Assembly (NCBI GenBank): GCA_947254595.1
Contig: CAMYED010000042.1
Span: 1-9,284 of the forward strand
Length of the DNA stretch: 9,284 nucleotides
Source: an uncultured Gardnerella sp.
Lineage (GTDB): Bacteria; Actinomycetota; Actinomycetes; Actinomycetales; Bifidobacteriaceae
Direction: 5' to 3'
The position numbers were made by a program, and so were the translations under genes. Below, piece by piece: positions 1 through 6,859 of the stretch (the stretch's first letter is position 1; the number at the start of each line of letters is the position of its first letter). The notes under the pieces were generated by a model. That model was not told where the DNA came from. It did no database searches and worked only from the letters and a program-made list of their open reading frames with translations.

Positions 1-87
1 CTTTAGTTCGCGAAATGAACATATTCAATACTAACTTTTTGCGCAGACTTGCGGCAACAAGCCTACAAAATCAATAACTAGCGCAAT

Positions 88-107
88 ATTAAACAAAAAT
101 GTTTAAT
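88..107. repeat. AT-rich inverted repeat after nadD
   Basis: Perfect 8-bp inverted repeat, ATTAAACA and TGTTTAAT, with a 4-base AAAA loop, ten bases beyond the nadD stop codon. It could form a weak hairpin at the 3' end of the nadD transcript. On the minus strand the run of T lies before the stem and not after it, so it is not a textbook intrinsic terminator, and with one GC pair the stem is weak. The remaining bases from 1 to 87 show no gene. Confidence 0.35.
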
Positions 108-116
108 AAAAAATAA

Positions 117-929
117 TTAGTCGCGATACAATCCGTGCTTAACAATGTACTGAACTACGCCATCCGGAACCAAATACCACACAGGCTCACCGTGCGCAGC
201 GCGACGACGAACATCCGTAGAAGAAATCGACAACGCCGGAATCTCCAAAATATCAACAGGCAAATGATTAGAATCACAGTGAACCATGTCATCACATCGA
301 ACAACTTCACCAGAGCCACCCGAACTCATGCGCCTAGGAATTAACGGAGAATTAGAATCCGCAAACTTTTCCGGCCTAGAATATCCAGGACGCGTTACAG
401 CAACAAATCTAGCCAAATTCCACATTTCGCGAGCATTCTTCCACTGCATAATCTCCGCAATAGCGTCCGCTCCAGTAATGAAGAAAAGTTCCGCATCCGG
501 ATGCTGAGCGTGAATATCTCGCAAAGTATCAATAGTGTAAGTGACTCCCGGACGGTCAATATCAACCCTAGAAACAGTAAACTTTGGGTTAGAAGCAGTT
601 GCAATAACCGTCATTAAATAACGGTCCTCAGCATTCGTAACTTTTTTATCCAGCTTAAAAACAGGCCTACCAGTTGGCACGAAAATAACTTCGTCCAAAT
701 CGTACACCCAAGCAACTTCCGAAGCCGCAACCAAATGGCCGTTATGAATAGGGTCAAAAGTTCCACCCATAATGCCAATACGCTGACGCTCATGAACGTT
801 GCCTCGCGCAGAAGTGCGCTTACGCATAGAAGTTGCTACAGCAGGAGGAGCCGCTTCTTTACCAGTAAACGCGCCCTGAAACAAGTCAGACATGCGACGT
901 TCTTCATCTGCACGAGGTTCAGAATTCAT
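117..929 (-). CDS. nadD: Nicotinate-nucleotide adenylyltransferase NadD
   Basis: Transfers AMP from ATP to nicotinate mononucleotide to make deamido-NAD, the penultimate step of NAD synthesis, in the cytosol. The nucleotidyltransferase motif GGTFDPIHNGHL is at residues 55-66, a GADAIAEIMQWKNA segment follows near 152-165, and the closing ISSTDVRRR signature is near 235-243. I chose the ATG at 929 (270 residues) because AAGGA lies about ten bases upstream and because it begins one base after the stop of the preceding gene (TAG-T-ATG), a strong sign of translational coupling. An in-frame ATG at 965 would overlap that gene by 35 bases. About 50 residues precede the catalytic core, and a Ser/Arg/Asp-rich stretch of roughly 40 residues sits between the TRPG segment and the ISST motif, so the protein is longer than the usual 190-230. 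Identity is secure; the start is less so. Confidence 0.93.
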   Translation of the reverse strand: MNSEPRADEERRMSDLFQGAFTGKEAAPPAVATSMRKRTSARGNVHERQRIGIMGGTFDPIHNGHLVAASEVAWVYDLDEVIFVPTGRPVFKLDKKVTNAEDRYLMTVIATASNPKFTVSRVDIDRPGVTYTIDTLRDIHAQHPDAELFFITGADAIAEIMQWKNAREMWNLARFVAVTRPGYSRPEKFADSNSPLIPRRMSSGGSGEVVRCDDMVHCDSNHLPVDILEIPALSISSTDVRRRAAHGEPVWYLVPDGVVQYIVKHGLYRD

Positions 930-930
930 A

Positions 931-1449
931 CTATTCAGATTCCTTATCTTCCACCTTAGTTTCATTCACTAAACCAGAAGCCACATTTGCACTATCTGGG
1001 TTAATATTACCCATTTCTTCATTCCACTCGTCCTGAACAACTCGCTGAATTTCAGTAAATGTTGGAAGAGGAAAATCAGGTTGATACACACTGCGAATTG
1101 TTGCCACAGATTCGGTGATTTTAGCTAGAACAGAAGTCATTGAATCAACATCATTGTCACGCTCTAGGCTACTAAACTTAGCAATATACTCCTCCATGTG
1201 ACGCATATCATTAAGCACAGTGGCAAAAGTTGAATCGTCCGGAAGCTTAACATCACTAGCATCGCTATCCGGCCAACCCATTAACACAGCATCCGCATAC
1301 TCAAGCGAAGAACGTTGCGACGCAGAAGCAATACCATCTTCAATCTGCACCAAAAACACATATCGTACAATAGACAAACGCTCCGCCGCAATATCAAGCG
1401 CTTCAGCAGGAGTCATATTCACATTGTTATCAGGAATATCATTAGGCAT
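931..1449 (-). CDS. Conserved-looking hypothetical protein coupled to nadD
   Basis: I do not recognise a family. The 172-residue product is soluble-looking and acidic, with no signal peptide or membrane segment. Residues 13-37 look helical and amphipathic (TPAEALDIAAERLSIVRYVF), residues 80-120 look like a second helical stretch, and the tail is charged and low in complexity (VEDKESE). The ATG at 1449 has AAGG about seven bases upstream; a second ATG at residue 12 is possible. The stop codon is one base from the likely nadD start, so the two genes are probably co-translated. From memory, a small protein of unknown function precedes nadD in bifidobacteria too, which suggests an actinobacterial partner of unknown role. 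The 236 bases between it and proA hold no gene I can see, only a GCGC-rich stretch near 1514-1555 without a clear terminator. Confidence 0.75.
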   Translation of the reverse strand: MPNDIPDNNVNMTPAEALDIAAERLSIVRYVFLVQIEDGIASASQRSSLEYADAVLMGWPDSDASDVKLPDDSTFATVLNDMRHMEEYIAKFSSLERDNDVDSMTSVLAKITESVATIRSVYQPDFPLPTFTEIQRVVQDEWNEEMGNINPDSANVASGLVNETKVEDKESE

Positions 1450-1685
1450 ACTCTTACCTTACCGCCACGTAACTATTAAGACCAGTACATCTACTTTTTA
1501 ATTTGATTACTGTGGCGCGAGTTTTGCGCGACGACCTGCTTTCGCGCTTGGAGCGCAGAGCGCAAGTGTAAAGAAAATATCGAAATCTAACCAAAAATCG
1601 TTATTCGCTATACGCACTCGTAACGAAAATGCCGGAATCCACGCAAATGAATGACTATGCGCATTGAGATGCAAAAAAAAATAAA

Positions 1686-3056
1686 CTACTCGCGAATCTG
1701 CCCGTTACCGTAGCCAATCCACTTAGTTGTTGTCATCTCACGCAATCCCATAGGGCCTCTTGCATGCAATTTTTGAGTCGATATTCCAAGTTCCGCACCA
1801 AACCCAAACTCGCCGCCATCCGTAAAACGCGTCGAAGCGTTCACCATTACAACAGCTGAATCAACATTCGCAATAAAACGTTGAATAGTCTCATAATTTT
1901 CAGCAACAATTGTTTCCGTATGCCCAGTAGAATATTGCGCAATATGGTTTGCAGCATCATCCGCATCGTCAACAATTTTTACGCCCATATTTAGCGACAA
2001 ATATTCGCGCTTCCAATCCTCGCAAGTTGCGTGCTCAAGCTGCAATCCTGCAATATGCGCAGATTGCAAAATTTCGTAAGATTTATTGTCTGCATGCAAA
2101 ATTACGTTATGTTCAGCTAAAGCAGCGGCAATTTTCGGTAAAAATTCCTGCGCAATCTCGCGATTTACCAGTAATTTTTCAGCCGCATTGCACACTCCTA
2201 CGCGCTGCGTTTTTGCGTTGACAATAATCGGTATTGCCTTATTAATATCCGCGCTTTCGTCAACGTAAATATGAACGTTGCCAGCTCCTGTTTCAATAAC
2301 CGGAACAGTGGATTCTTTTACAACTGCAGCAATAAGATTTGCGCTTCCGCGAGGAACTAAAACGTCGATATGGCCGTGTGCGTGCATCATTGCAGTAGCC
2401 CCAGCCCTGCCTAAATCGTCAACAGACTGAATTAAGTCTGCGCTAAAACCGGCTTTTTTAAGAACGGTTTGAATAATCTCAATACTTTTTTGATTCGTGT
2501 TTTGAGCAGCACTTCCGCCTCGCAAAATTGCTGCGTTTCCGGACTTTATGCACAACGCCGCAACGTCAATAGTAACGTTTGGGCGAGCTTCATAGATCAT
2601 TCCCATAACACCAATTGGCACGCGAACCTGCGAAAGTTTAATGCCGTTAGGAAGAGTGTATCCGCGCACGATTTCGCCAACAGGATCTTGCAATTGCGCT
2701 ATTTTTCGTACGCTTTTAGCAGAGTTTTTAATACGTTCTTCGTCGAATTTAAGCCTGTCGAGCTTTCCAGCATCCATGCCACGCTCTTTAGACTCGTTCA
2801 AATCTTTTAAGTTAGCTTCTGCAATATTTGATGCTGCTGATTCTAAAGCGTCTGCCATTTTTTCAAGAAGTGCATTCTTTTCGCTAGTACTTGCTTTTGC
2901 AAAATCTCTCCAGGCAGTTCGCGCACAATCTGCGCGATTGCTAACTAAAATATCCGCGTCCAATGAGTCCCCCTGTAAATTATTGACGTTTCTTCCTACG
3001 TTTCCTACGTTTCCTAAGTTTCCTACGTTTTGCGCATTGGAATTAAGAGTTGTCAT
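1686..3056 (-). CDS. proA: Gamma-glutamyl phosphate reductase ProA
   Basis: Reduces gamma-glutamyl phosphate with NADPH to glutamate-5-semialdehyde, the second step of proline synthesis; its kinase partner ProB is not in the window. Counting from the ATG at 3056 (456 residues), the presumed catalytic cysteine is C289 in QRVGVCNAAEK, and the family signature NASTRFTDGGEFGFG with the following AELGISTQ runs from 406 to 428. Family members are usually about 415-425 residues, so this reading has about 31 extra residues at the N-terminus, including an Asn/Gly/Val tripeptide repeat (VGN-LGN-VGN-VGR). The ATG has no Shine-Dalgarno but sits seven bases after an extended -10-like element, so it could be leaderless. 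An in-frame TTG at 2963 has AGGGGGA just upstream and gives a normal-length protein of 425. Either or both may be used. The gene diverges from thrC. Confidence 0.96.
   Translation of the reverse strand: MTTLNSNAQNVGNLGNVGNVGRNVNNLQGDSLDADILVSNRADCARTAWRDFAKASTSEKNALLEKMADALESAASNIAEANLKDLNESKERGMDAGKLDRLKFDEERIKNSAKSVRKIAQLQDPVGEIVRGYTLPNGIKLSQVRVPIGVMGMIYEARPNVTIDVAALCIKSGNAAILRGGSAAQNTNQKSIEIIQTVLKKAGFSADLIQSVDDLGRAGATAMMHAHGHIDVLVPRGSANLIAAVVKESTVPVIETGAGNVHIYVDESADINKAIPIIVNAKTQRVGVCNAAEKLLVNREIAQEFLPKIAAALAEHNVILHADNKSYEILQSAHIAGLQLEHATCEDWKREYLSLNMGVKIVDDADDAANHIAQYSTGHTETIVAENYETIQRFIANVDSAVVMVNASTRFTDGGEFGFGAELGISTQKLHARGPMGLREMTTTKWIGYGNGQIRE
2961..2974 (-). promoter_or_regulatory. 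Strong Shine-Dalgarno and alternative TTG start of proA
   Basis: On the minus strand AGGGGGA (2974-2968) is followed by CTCA and an in-frame TTG (2963-2961, codon 32 of the long reading). This is the only strong ribosome-binding site near the proA 5' end. The protein begun here would have 425 residues, the family's usual size. The spacing is slightly short, so use of the start is inference. Confidence 0.5.
2988..3026. repeat. 9-bp tandem repeat at the proA 5' end
   Basis: Three consecutive copies of GTTTCCTAC (the middle one ending in A) at 3000-3008, 3009-3017 and 3018-3026, preceded by a 12-bp variant GTTTCTTCCTAC at 2988-2999. Read as proA codons the copies encode VGN or LGN. The unit is a multiple of three, so copy-number change keeps the frame. 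If the TTG start is used, the array lies in the leader and not in the protein. Confidence 0.9.
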
Positions 3057-3063
3057 AAATACG

Positions 3064-3072
3064 AGATTAGCA
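3064..3072 (-). promoter_or_regulatory. Possible extended -10 for a leaderless proA transcript
   Basis: The minus strand reads TGC-TAATCT, an extended -10-like element, ending seven bases before the ATG at 3056. That spacing would place the transcript start at or next to the A of the ATG, as in leaderless actinobacterial genes. No good -35 is visible (the position holds CGCTGG). Weak evidence by itself. Confidence 0.3.
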
Positions 3073-3125
3073 CACGCCCGTTAGCCCAGCGCTTCGGGTA
3101 CCATTTTCTTGGAGGCGCGTTAAAA

Positions 3126-3138
3126 GTTTGTCACAAAC
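3126..3138. promoter_or_regulatory. Operator-like palindrome between proA and thrC
   Basis: GTTTGT-C-ACAAAC is a perfect 6-bp inverted repeat around one base, and outside one A/A mismatch it is flanked by AAA and TTT, which extends the symmetry. It sits in the 199-base divergent region between proA and thrC. On the plus strand it contains TTGTCA, close to a -35 hexamer, but no -10 lies at a proper distance. It could be a repressor site serving one or both amino acid genes; no regulator can be named. Confidence 0.35.
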
Positions 3139-3160
3139 ATTTAGCACATTCCAAAAATAT

Positions 3161-3196
3161 CTAAGCATGCGAATACCTAAACATGCGAATACCTAA
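3161..3196. repeat. 16-bp tandem duplication upstream of thrC
   Basis: The unit CTAARCATGCGAATAC occurs at 3161-3176 and 3177-3192 with one difference (G or A at the fifth base), followed by a third CTAA. Within this, CATGCGAATACCTAAA is perfectly duplicated at 3166-3181 and 3182-3197. It lies between the palindrome at 3126-3138 and the thrC start, in the thrC leader or promoter. Confidence 0.9.
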
Positions 3197-3255
3197 AAAT
3201 AAGAATAAAAAATAGAAATATTGAAAACACTCGAACACTTGGTTACGGAGGCATT

Positions 3256-4782
3256 ATGGCAGAAAATACAGCTATTTTTCATAGCACGCGTTCATTAAAG
3301 CCAACATGCACAGCAAAACAGGCAATTCGCAAAGGAATTGCCGAAGACGGCGGTTTATTCGTAGCCGACACACTTGGCAGCGAGCGCTACGATATTTCTA
3401 ATTTGCCTGGAAAATCCTACCAGGAAATAGCTCAAGATATTTTGCAAATTTTACTTCCGGATTATTCTAGTGAGGAACTTGCTGATTGCATAAAGCTTGC
3501 TTACGGAAGCCAATGGTCTGATTCTGCAATTACTCCTATTCGTCAGCTTGGAAACACTAACGATTTTGTTATGGAACTTTTCCACGGGCCAACTTGCGCG
3601 TTTAAGGATGTTGCTTTGCAAATGTTACCGCAGTTGATGTCTCGAACTAAACCTCAAAGCGGCAATGATGAAAATGCTGGTAAGAATGTTATGATTCTTA
3701 CCGCAACTTCCGGCGATACTGGAAAGGCTGCGTTATCTGGTTTTGCGAACGTTCCTGGAACGTCCATGATTACTTTCTACCCAGAAGGAAAAGTTAGCAA
3801 AGTTCAAGAGTTGCAAATGACAACTCAACCTGGAGAAAACGTGCGAGTTTGCGCGGTTCGCGGTAATTTTGACGATGCTCAAACTGGCGTAAAGCAGATT
3901 TTCACGAATAGCGAGCTGAATAATAATCTTATGGACGCAGAGAACACTGTTTTATCTTCTGCTAATTCGATTAATGTTGGACGTCTTGTGCCGCAGGTTG
4001 TTTACTATTTTGCTGCGTACGCTCAGCTTTGTGAGCGCGGAACTGTAAAACTTGGAGATGAAGTTGAGTTTTGCGTTCCTACCGGCAATTTTGGAGATAT
4101 TCTTGCTGGATATTATGCGAAAATGCTTGGTCTTCCGGTTAAGCATCTTATTGTTGCAAGCAATAGCAATAATGTTCTGTTTGATTTTTTGGTGAGTGGA
4201 ACTTATAACCGTCAGCGACCGTTCCACCACACTGTTGCTCCATCAATGGATATTTTGGTTTCTTCTAATTTGGAGCGAATGTTGTATTACATGTGCGATA
4301 AGGACACTCGCTTAATACAAATGCTTATGAATGATTTGCAGCAGTGGGGCGCTTTTGAGATTCCTGAGAATGTTCTTGCAAAAATACGTTCACTTTTTGG
4401 CTGCGGCTGGGCGAACGAGAATCAGATTAAAGAAGCTATTAACGATTGCTGGAATAAGTACAAGTATGTTATAGATCCTCATACTGCGTGCGGGTATTTT
4501 GTTATGCAGCATATTCCGCATGATTTGAGTGTTCCACGCGTGCTTTTAAGTACGGCAAGCCCGTACAAGTTCCCTCGAGTTGTTGCTGAAGCTTTATCTG
4601 TTAAAAATGTTCAAGATTTGGATGATTTTAGCTGCATGGATGCTCTTAGCAAGACTACAGAAACAGAAGCTCCAAACGCACTAAGAAGTCTCGAAAATCT
4701 AAGTCCACGTTTTACGGATGTTATTGATATTGCAGAAATGCCGGACTACGTTAAGGAGCATGCGCATAATTTTGCGCAGTGA
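3256..4782 (+). CDS. thrC: Threonine synthase ThrC
   Basis: PLP enzyme converting O-phosphohomoserine to threonine, the last step of threonine synthesis. The 508-residue length fits the longer bacterial/fungal type of about 450-510. The cofactor lysine is K117 in HGPTCAFKDVALQ. The segment ATSGDTGKAAL (150-160) and the glycine-rich PLP-phosphate loop PTGNFGDILAGYYAK (275-289) are typical, and ASPYKFPRVVAEAL near 434-447 belongs to the conserved C-terminal part. The ATG follows CGGAGG with a four-base spacer, a strong ribosome site. It is the only plus-strand gene here, divergent from proA and convergent with recX, so it is monocistronic within the window. It ends at a visible terminator. A mutated or missing key residue was not seen. 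Confidence 0.97.
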   Translation: MAENTAIFHSTRSLKPTCTAKQAIRKGIAEDGGLFVADTLGSERYDISNLPGKSYQEIAQDILQILLPDYSSEELADCIKLAYGSQWSDSAITPIRQLGNTNDFVMELFHGPTCAFKDVALQMLPQLMSRTKPQSGNDENAGKNVMILTATSGDTGKAALSGFANVPGTSMITFYPEGKVSKVQELQMTTQPGENVRVCAVRGNFDDAQTGVKQIFTNSELNNNLMDAENTVLSSANSINVGRLVPQVVYYFAAYAQLCERGTVKLGDEVEFCVPTGNFGDILAGYYAKMLGLPVKHLIVASNSNNVLFDFLVSGTYNRQRPFHHTVAPSMDILVSSNLERMLYYMCDKDTRLIQMLMNDLQQWGAFEIPENVLAKIRSLFGCGWANENQIKEAINDCWNKYKYVIDPHTACGYFVMQHIPHDLSVPRVLLSTASPYKFPRVVAEALSVKNVQDLDDFSCMDALSKTTETEAPNALRSLENLSPRFTDVIDIAEMPDYVKEHAHNFAQ

Positions 4783-4796
4783 GTAAGGCACTAATG

Positions 4797-4822
4797 TAAA
4801 GCAATAAAGTAAAGCAATAAAG
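4797..4822. repeat. 13-bp tandem duplication after thrC
   Basis: TAAAGCAATAAAG is repeated exactly at 4797-4809 and 4810-4822, between the thrC stop codon and the terminator stem. It appears to be a simple slippage duplication in the 3' untranslated region. Confidence 0.9.
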
Positions 4823-4823
4823 C

Positions 4824-4857
4824 AAAAGAGGTTGGTTTTTTAGAGCCTGCCTCTTTT
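4824..4857. terminator. Probable bidirectional terminator between thrC and recX
   Basis: An 8-bp inverted repeat, AAAAGAGG at 4824-4831 and CCTCTTTT at 4850-4857, with an 18-base loop that can add a GG/CC pairing. The plus strand ends in CCTCTTTTTG and the minus strand in CCTCTTTTG, so each direction has a short T run at the stem end. The site lies between two convergent genes, 41 bases past the thrC stop, which fits shared termination of thrC and recX. Confidence 0.7.
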
Positions 4858-4890
4858 TGCTCTGTTATTACTTTGTTGTTATTACTTTTT

Positions 4891-4917
4891 ATTCGTTTTA
4901 TTCGTTTTATTCGTTAT
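4891..4917. repeat. 9-bp tandem repeat spanning the recX stop codon
   Basis: ATTCGTTTT at 4891-4899 and 4900-4908, then ATTCGTTAT at 4909-4917. The recX stop (TAA, 4909-4907) lies inside the array, so the repeat forms the last codons and the start of the 3' untranslated region. Because each unit carries its own TTTTA, copy-number change should leave a stop in place. Confidence 0.85.
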
Positions 4918-5500
4918 CGCTTATAAATAAGGCGGCGTAAACTTCATTAATAACGCTTAAATCGTGCCCTTTTCTGGCAGCGGCTGCAAAAAATCTGCGT
5001 CTTCGAACTAAAGGCTCTAGATTTTTCGTGCGTTGAGCAGTTTTTCTACCAAGTTCCCAAGCTGCTTCGGTGAATACTCCTGAGTTTTCTGCAGAAGTAA
5101 CACATTGCGAAACAGCGGAAGGATCAACATTCTTACGCTGCAATTCAATGCGAGTGGCTCTAGCACCCAACATTCTTGCAGCGCAAGAACGAATCACCAT
5201 TTGAGCGTATTGATTGTCGTCAAGAAGATGCAGTTCGAGTAAACGATTAATAACCGCATCAATATCAACTTCCGTGTAGCCTTTTTCTTTAAGACGCTTA
5301 CGCATATCCATTACAGATCTCGGAGCGTAATCTAAAAGCCTTAAAGCAGCTTCCTTGCAATCATCTTCGTTACTTTCACGATTTTCGTTACTTACGCAAT
5401 TTTCATTACTTACGTAGTCTTGATTACTTACATAATCTTCGTTACTTTCGTAAGAGTTCACTGAATGATTTCGAAGAAAACTTTCTACACTAATCACCAT
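4907..5500 (-). CDS. recX: Regulatory protein RecX
   Basis: RecX binds RecA filaments and modulates, usually inhibits, strand exchange and ATPase activity. The helical RecX core begins near residue 48 (KEAALRLLDYAPRSVMDMRKRL) and continues through GYTEVDIDAVINRLLELHLLDD (74-95) and the basic GARATRIELQRKNVD segment (112-126), ending with YAALFISDNE. The total of 197 residues fits the family. Residues 18-47 are five hexapeptide repeats of the type xSNExx, an acidic, asparagine-rich tail not expected in the family. The ATG at 5500 has no clear Shine-Dalgarno, and the next in-frame ATG codons (64 and 66) would cut the domain, so the upstream start is likely. The gene follows recA by 37 bases and is probably expressed by read-through from the LexA-controlled recA promoter. 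Confidence 0.93.
   Translation of the reverse strand: MVISVESFLRNHSVNSYESNEDYVSNQDYVSNENCVSNENRESNEDDCKEAALRLLDYAPRSVMDMRKRLKEKGYTEVDIDAVINRLLELHLLDDNQYAQMVIRSCAARMLGARATRIELQRKNVDPSAVSQCVTSAENSGVFTEAAWELGRKTAQRTKNLEPLVRRRRFFAAAARKGHDLSVINEVYAALFISDNE
5360..5449. repeat. 18-bp in-frame tandem repeat in the recX 5' end
   Basis: Five imperfect 18-bp units, at 5432-5449, 5414-5431, 5396-5413, 5378-5395 and 5360-5377, encode in order ESNEDY, VSNQDY, VSNENC, VSNENR and ESNEDD. The SN core is invariant and the units share GTTACTT-like or ATTACTT-like sequence on the plus strand. A length change would add or remove six residues without shifting frame. The array lies wholly before the RecX core. Confidence 0.9.
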
Positions 5501-5501
5501 T

Positions 5502-5520
5502 TTGTATTCGCTTTATACAA
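5502..5520. repeat. Small inverted repeat between recA and recX
   Basis: TTGTAT and ATACAA form a 6-bp stem around a 7-base loop in the 37-base gap between recA and recX. In some actinobacteria a hairpin in this gap lowers recX expression relative to recA; this stem is AT-only but for one pair and has no T run, so that role is speculative. Confidence 0.35.
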
Positions 5521-5537
5521 CAATCTCGCTAACTATT

Positions 5538-6692
5538 TTATTTTTCCGAAGCAGATTTACTTGCAGCAGCTTTTGCAGAGGAATTTTTGCTTTCTTCTGC
5601 AACAGCATCTTGATTTACTTCAGTATCTTCAGCGAATTGGTCTTCTGAATGCATTAAGCCTAATGCAACTTTAACTTTCTCGCTAATTTCCTCTGTAATA
5701 GCCGGATTATCTTTTAAGAACTTGCGAACATTTTCACGACCCTGCCCAAGCTGCTCACCTTCATAAGTAAACCAAGAGCCGGATTTCTTAATAACATCCG
5801 CCTGCAAGCCCATGTCTATAACGGAACCTTCGGTAGATATACCTTCGCCGTACAAAACATCAAACTCTGCAGTTTTGAATGGCGGAGCCATCTTATTCTT
5901 AACAATCTTCACTTTCGTACGATTGCCAATAGCTTCTTCACCCTCTTTAATCGTTGAAACTCTACGAATATCCATACGCACAGAAGCGTAGAATTTCAAA
6001 GCTTTACCACCGGTAGTTGTTTCCGGATTGCCGAAGAATACGCCAATTTTTTCACGAAGCTGATTAATAAAAATAGCAGTAGTTCCAGCTTGAGATAAAG
6101 CACCAGTCATTTTGCGCAATGCCTGGCTCATTAAGCGAGCCTGCAAACCAACATGACTATCTCCCATATCTCCATCAATTTCTGCCTTAGGAACCAATGC
6201 AGCTACGGAATCAACAACAATAACATCTAACGCACCTGAGCGAATAAGCATATCCGCAATTTCCAACGCTTGCTCACCATTATCTGGCTGAGAGACAATA
6301 AGAGCATCCGTATCCACACCAAGCTTTCGCGCATAAACAGGATCCAGCGCATGCTCAGCATCAATAAATGCTGCCACTCCACCTTTTCGCTGAGCATTTG
6401 CAACAATATGCAATGCCAATGTTGTTTTACCTGAAGACTCAGGACCATATACTTCAACAATACGACCGCGCGGAACACCGCCAATCCCCAAAGCAGTATC
6501 CAAAGCCAAAGAACCTGTAGGAATAACTTCTACATCTTGCATAGGCCTATCCCCTAAACGCATTGCAGAACCTTTTCCATACTGTCGTTCAACATTGGCT
6601 AACGCGGTTTCCAACGCAGCTTGACGACGCGGATCCGCCTTATCTGCATCAATAAGGCGATCAATATTACTTTTACCTTTTGCTTGCGCCAT
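5538..6692 (-). CDS. recA: Recombinase RecA
   Basis: Forms ATP-dependent filaments on single-stranded DNA, catalyses strand exchange and triggers LexA self-cleavage. The Walker A motif GPESSGKT is at 83-90, DAEHALDP with the expected glutamate at 111-118, the Walker B stretch VIVVDS at 157-162, INQLREK at 209-215 and the DNA-binding L2 loop with GNPETTTGG at 221-229. The 384-residue length is slightly above the usual 350, owing to a C-terminal tail (about 350-384) that is acidic first and then Ala/Ser/Lys-rich. The ATG at 6692 has AAAGGAG seven bases upstream (6706-6700). A LexA box and -10 lie about 140-170 bases upstream, giving a leader of roughly 130 bases. No intein or frameshift is present. 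recX follows directly. Confidence 0.99.
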   Translation of the reverse strand: MAQAKGKSNIDRLIDADKADPRRQAALETALANVERQYGKGSAMRLGDRPMQDVEVIPTGSLALDTALGIGGVPRGRIVEVYGPESSGKTTLALHIVANAQRKGGVAAFIDAEHALDPVYARKLGVDTDALIVSQPDNGEQALEIADMLIRSGALDVIVVDSVAALVPKAEIDGDMGDSHVGLQARLMSQALRKMTGALSQAGTTAIFINQLREKIGVFFGNPETTTGGKALKFYASVRMDIRRVSTIKEGEEAIGNRTKVKIVKNKMAPPFKTAEFDVLYGEGISTEGSVIDMGLQADVIKKSGSWFTYEGEQLGQGRENVRKFLKDNPAITEEISEKVKVALGLMHSEDQFAEDTEVNQDAVAEESKNSSAKAAASKSASEK

Positions 6693-6830
6693 TATGCAAC
6701 TCCTTTCGCATGCCGTTATGTATTGAACGACTTTAGTTCCCTACACGATTACGTTGCAAGCACTTTTTAGCATTGTGGATAAAAGGTATCCGCGTAGCGC
6801 AAAAGTGCCAAAATAATCTCGACAAATACG

Positions 6831-6859
6831 AGTATACTACAAATACGAACATTTGTTCG
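6831..6859 (-). promoter_or_regulatory. LexA (SOS) box and recA promoter
   Basis: CGAACATTTGTTCG at 6846-6859 has perfect CGAACA/TGTTCG arms and matches the Gram-positive and actinobacterial LexA operator. On the minus strand the -10 candidate TATACT (6836-6831) lies 17 bases after CGAACA, so the operator covers the -35 position, a fitting geometry for repression. The inferred transcript start is near 6824, about 130 bases before the recA ATG. The leader also contains a small GGATA/TATCC inverted repeat near 6777-6791. No other LexA-like box was seen in the window. Confidence 0.88.

Noticed and set aside
1514..1555. GCGC-rich stretch with a GCGCT-TGG-AGCGC stem between the hypothetical gene and proA
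   Set aside because: The stem is five bases long and no T run follows on either strand, so I do not call it a terminator or a regulatory site.
1668..1685. T run on the minus strand just after the proA stop, as a terminator
   Set aside because: The T run comes directly after the stop codon and before, not after, a 4-bp GCAT/ATGC stem, which is the wrong order for an intrinsic terminator.
2641..3084. Plus-strand open frame of 147 codons antisense to the proA 5' half
   Set aside because: It is a shadow of proA with repeat-derived FPTFPKFPTF at its end and no ribosome site.
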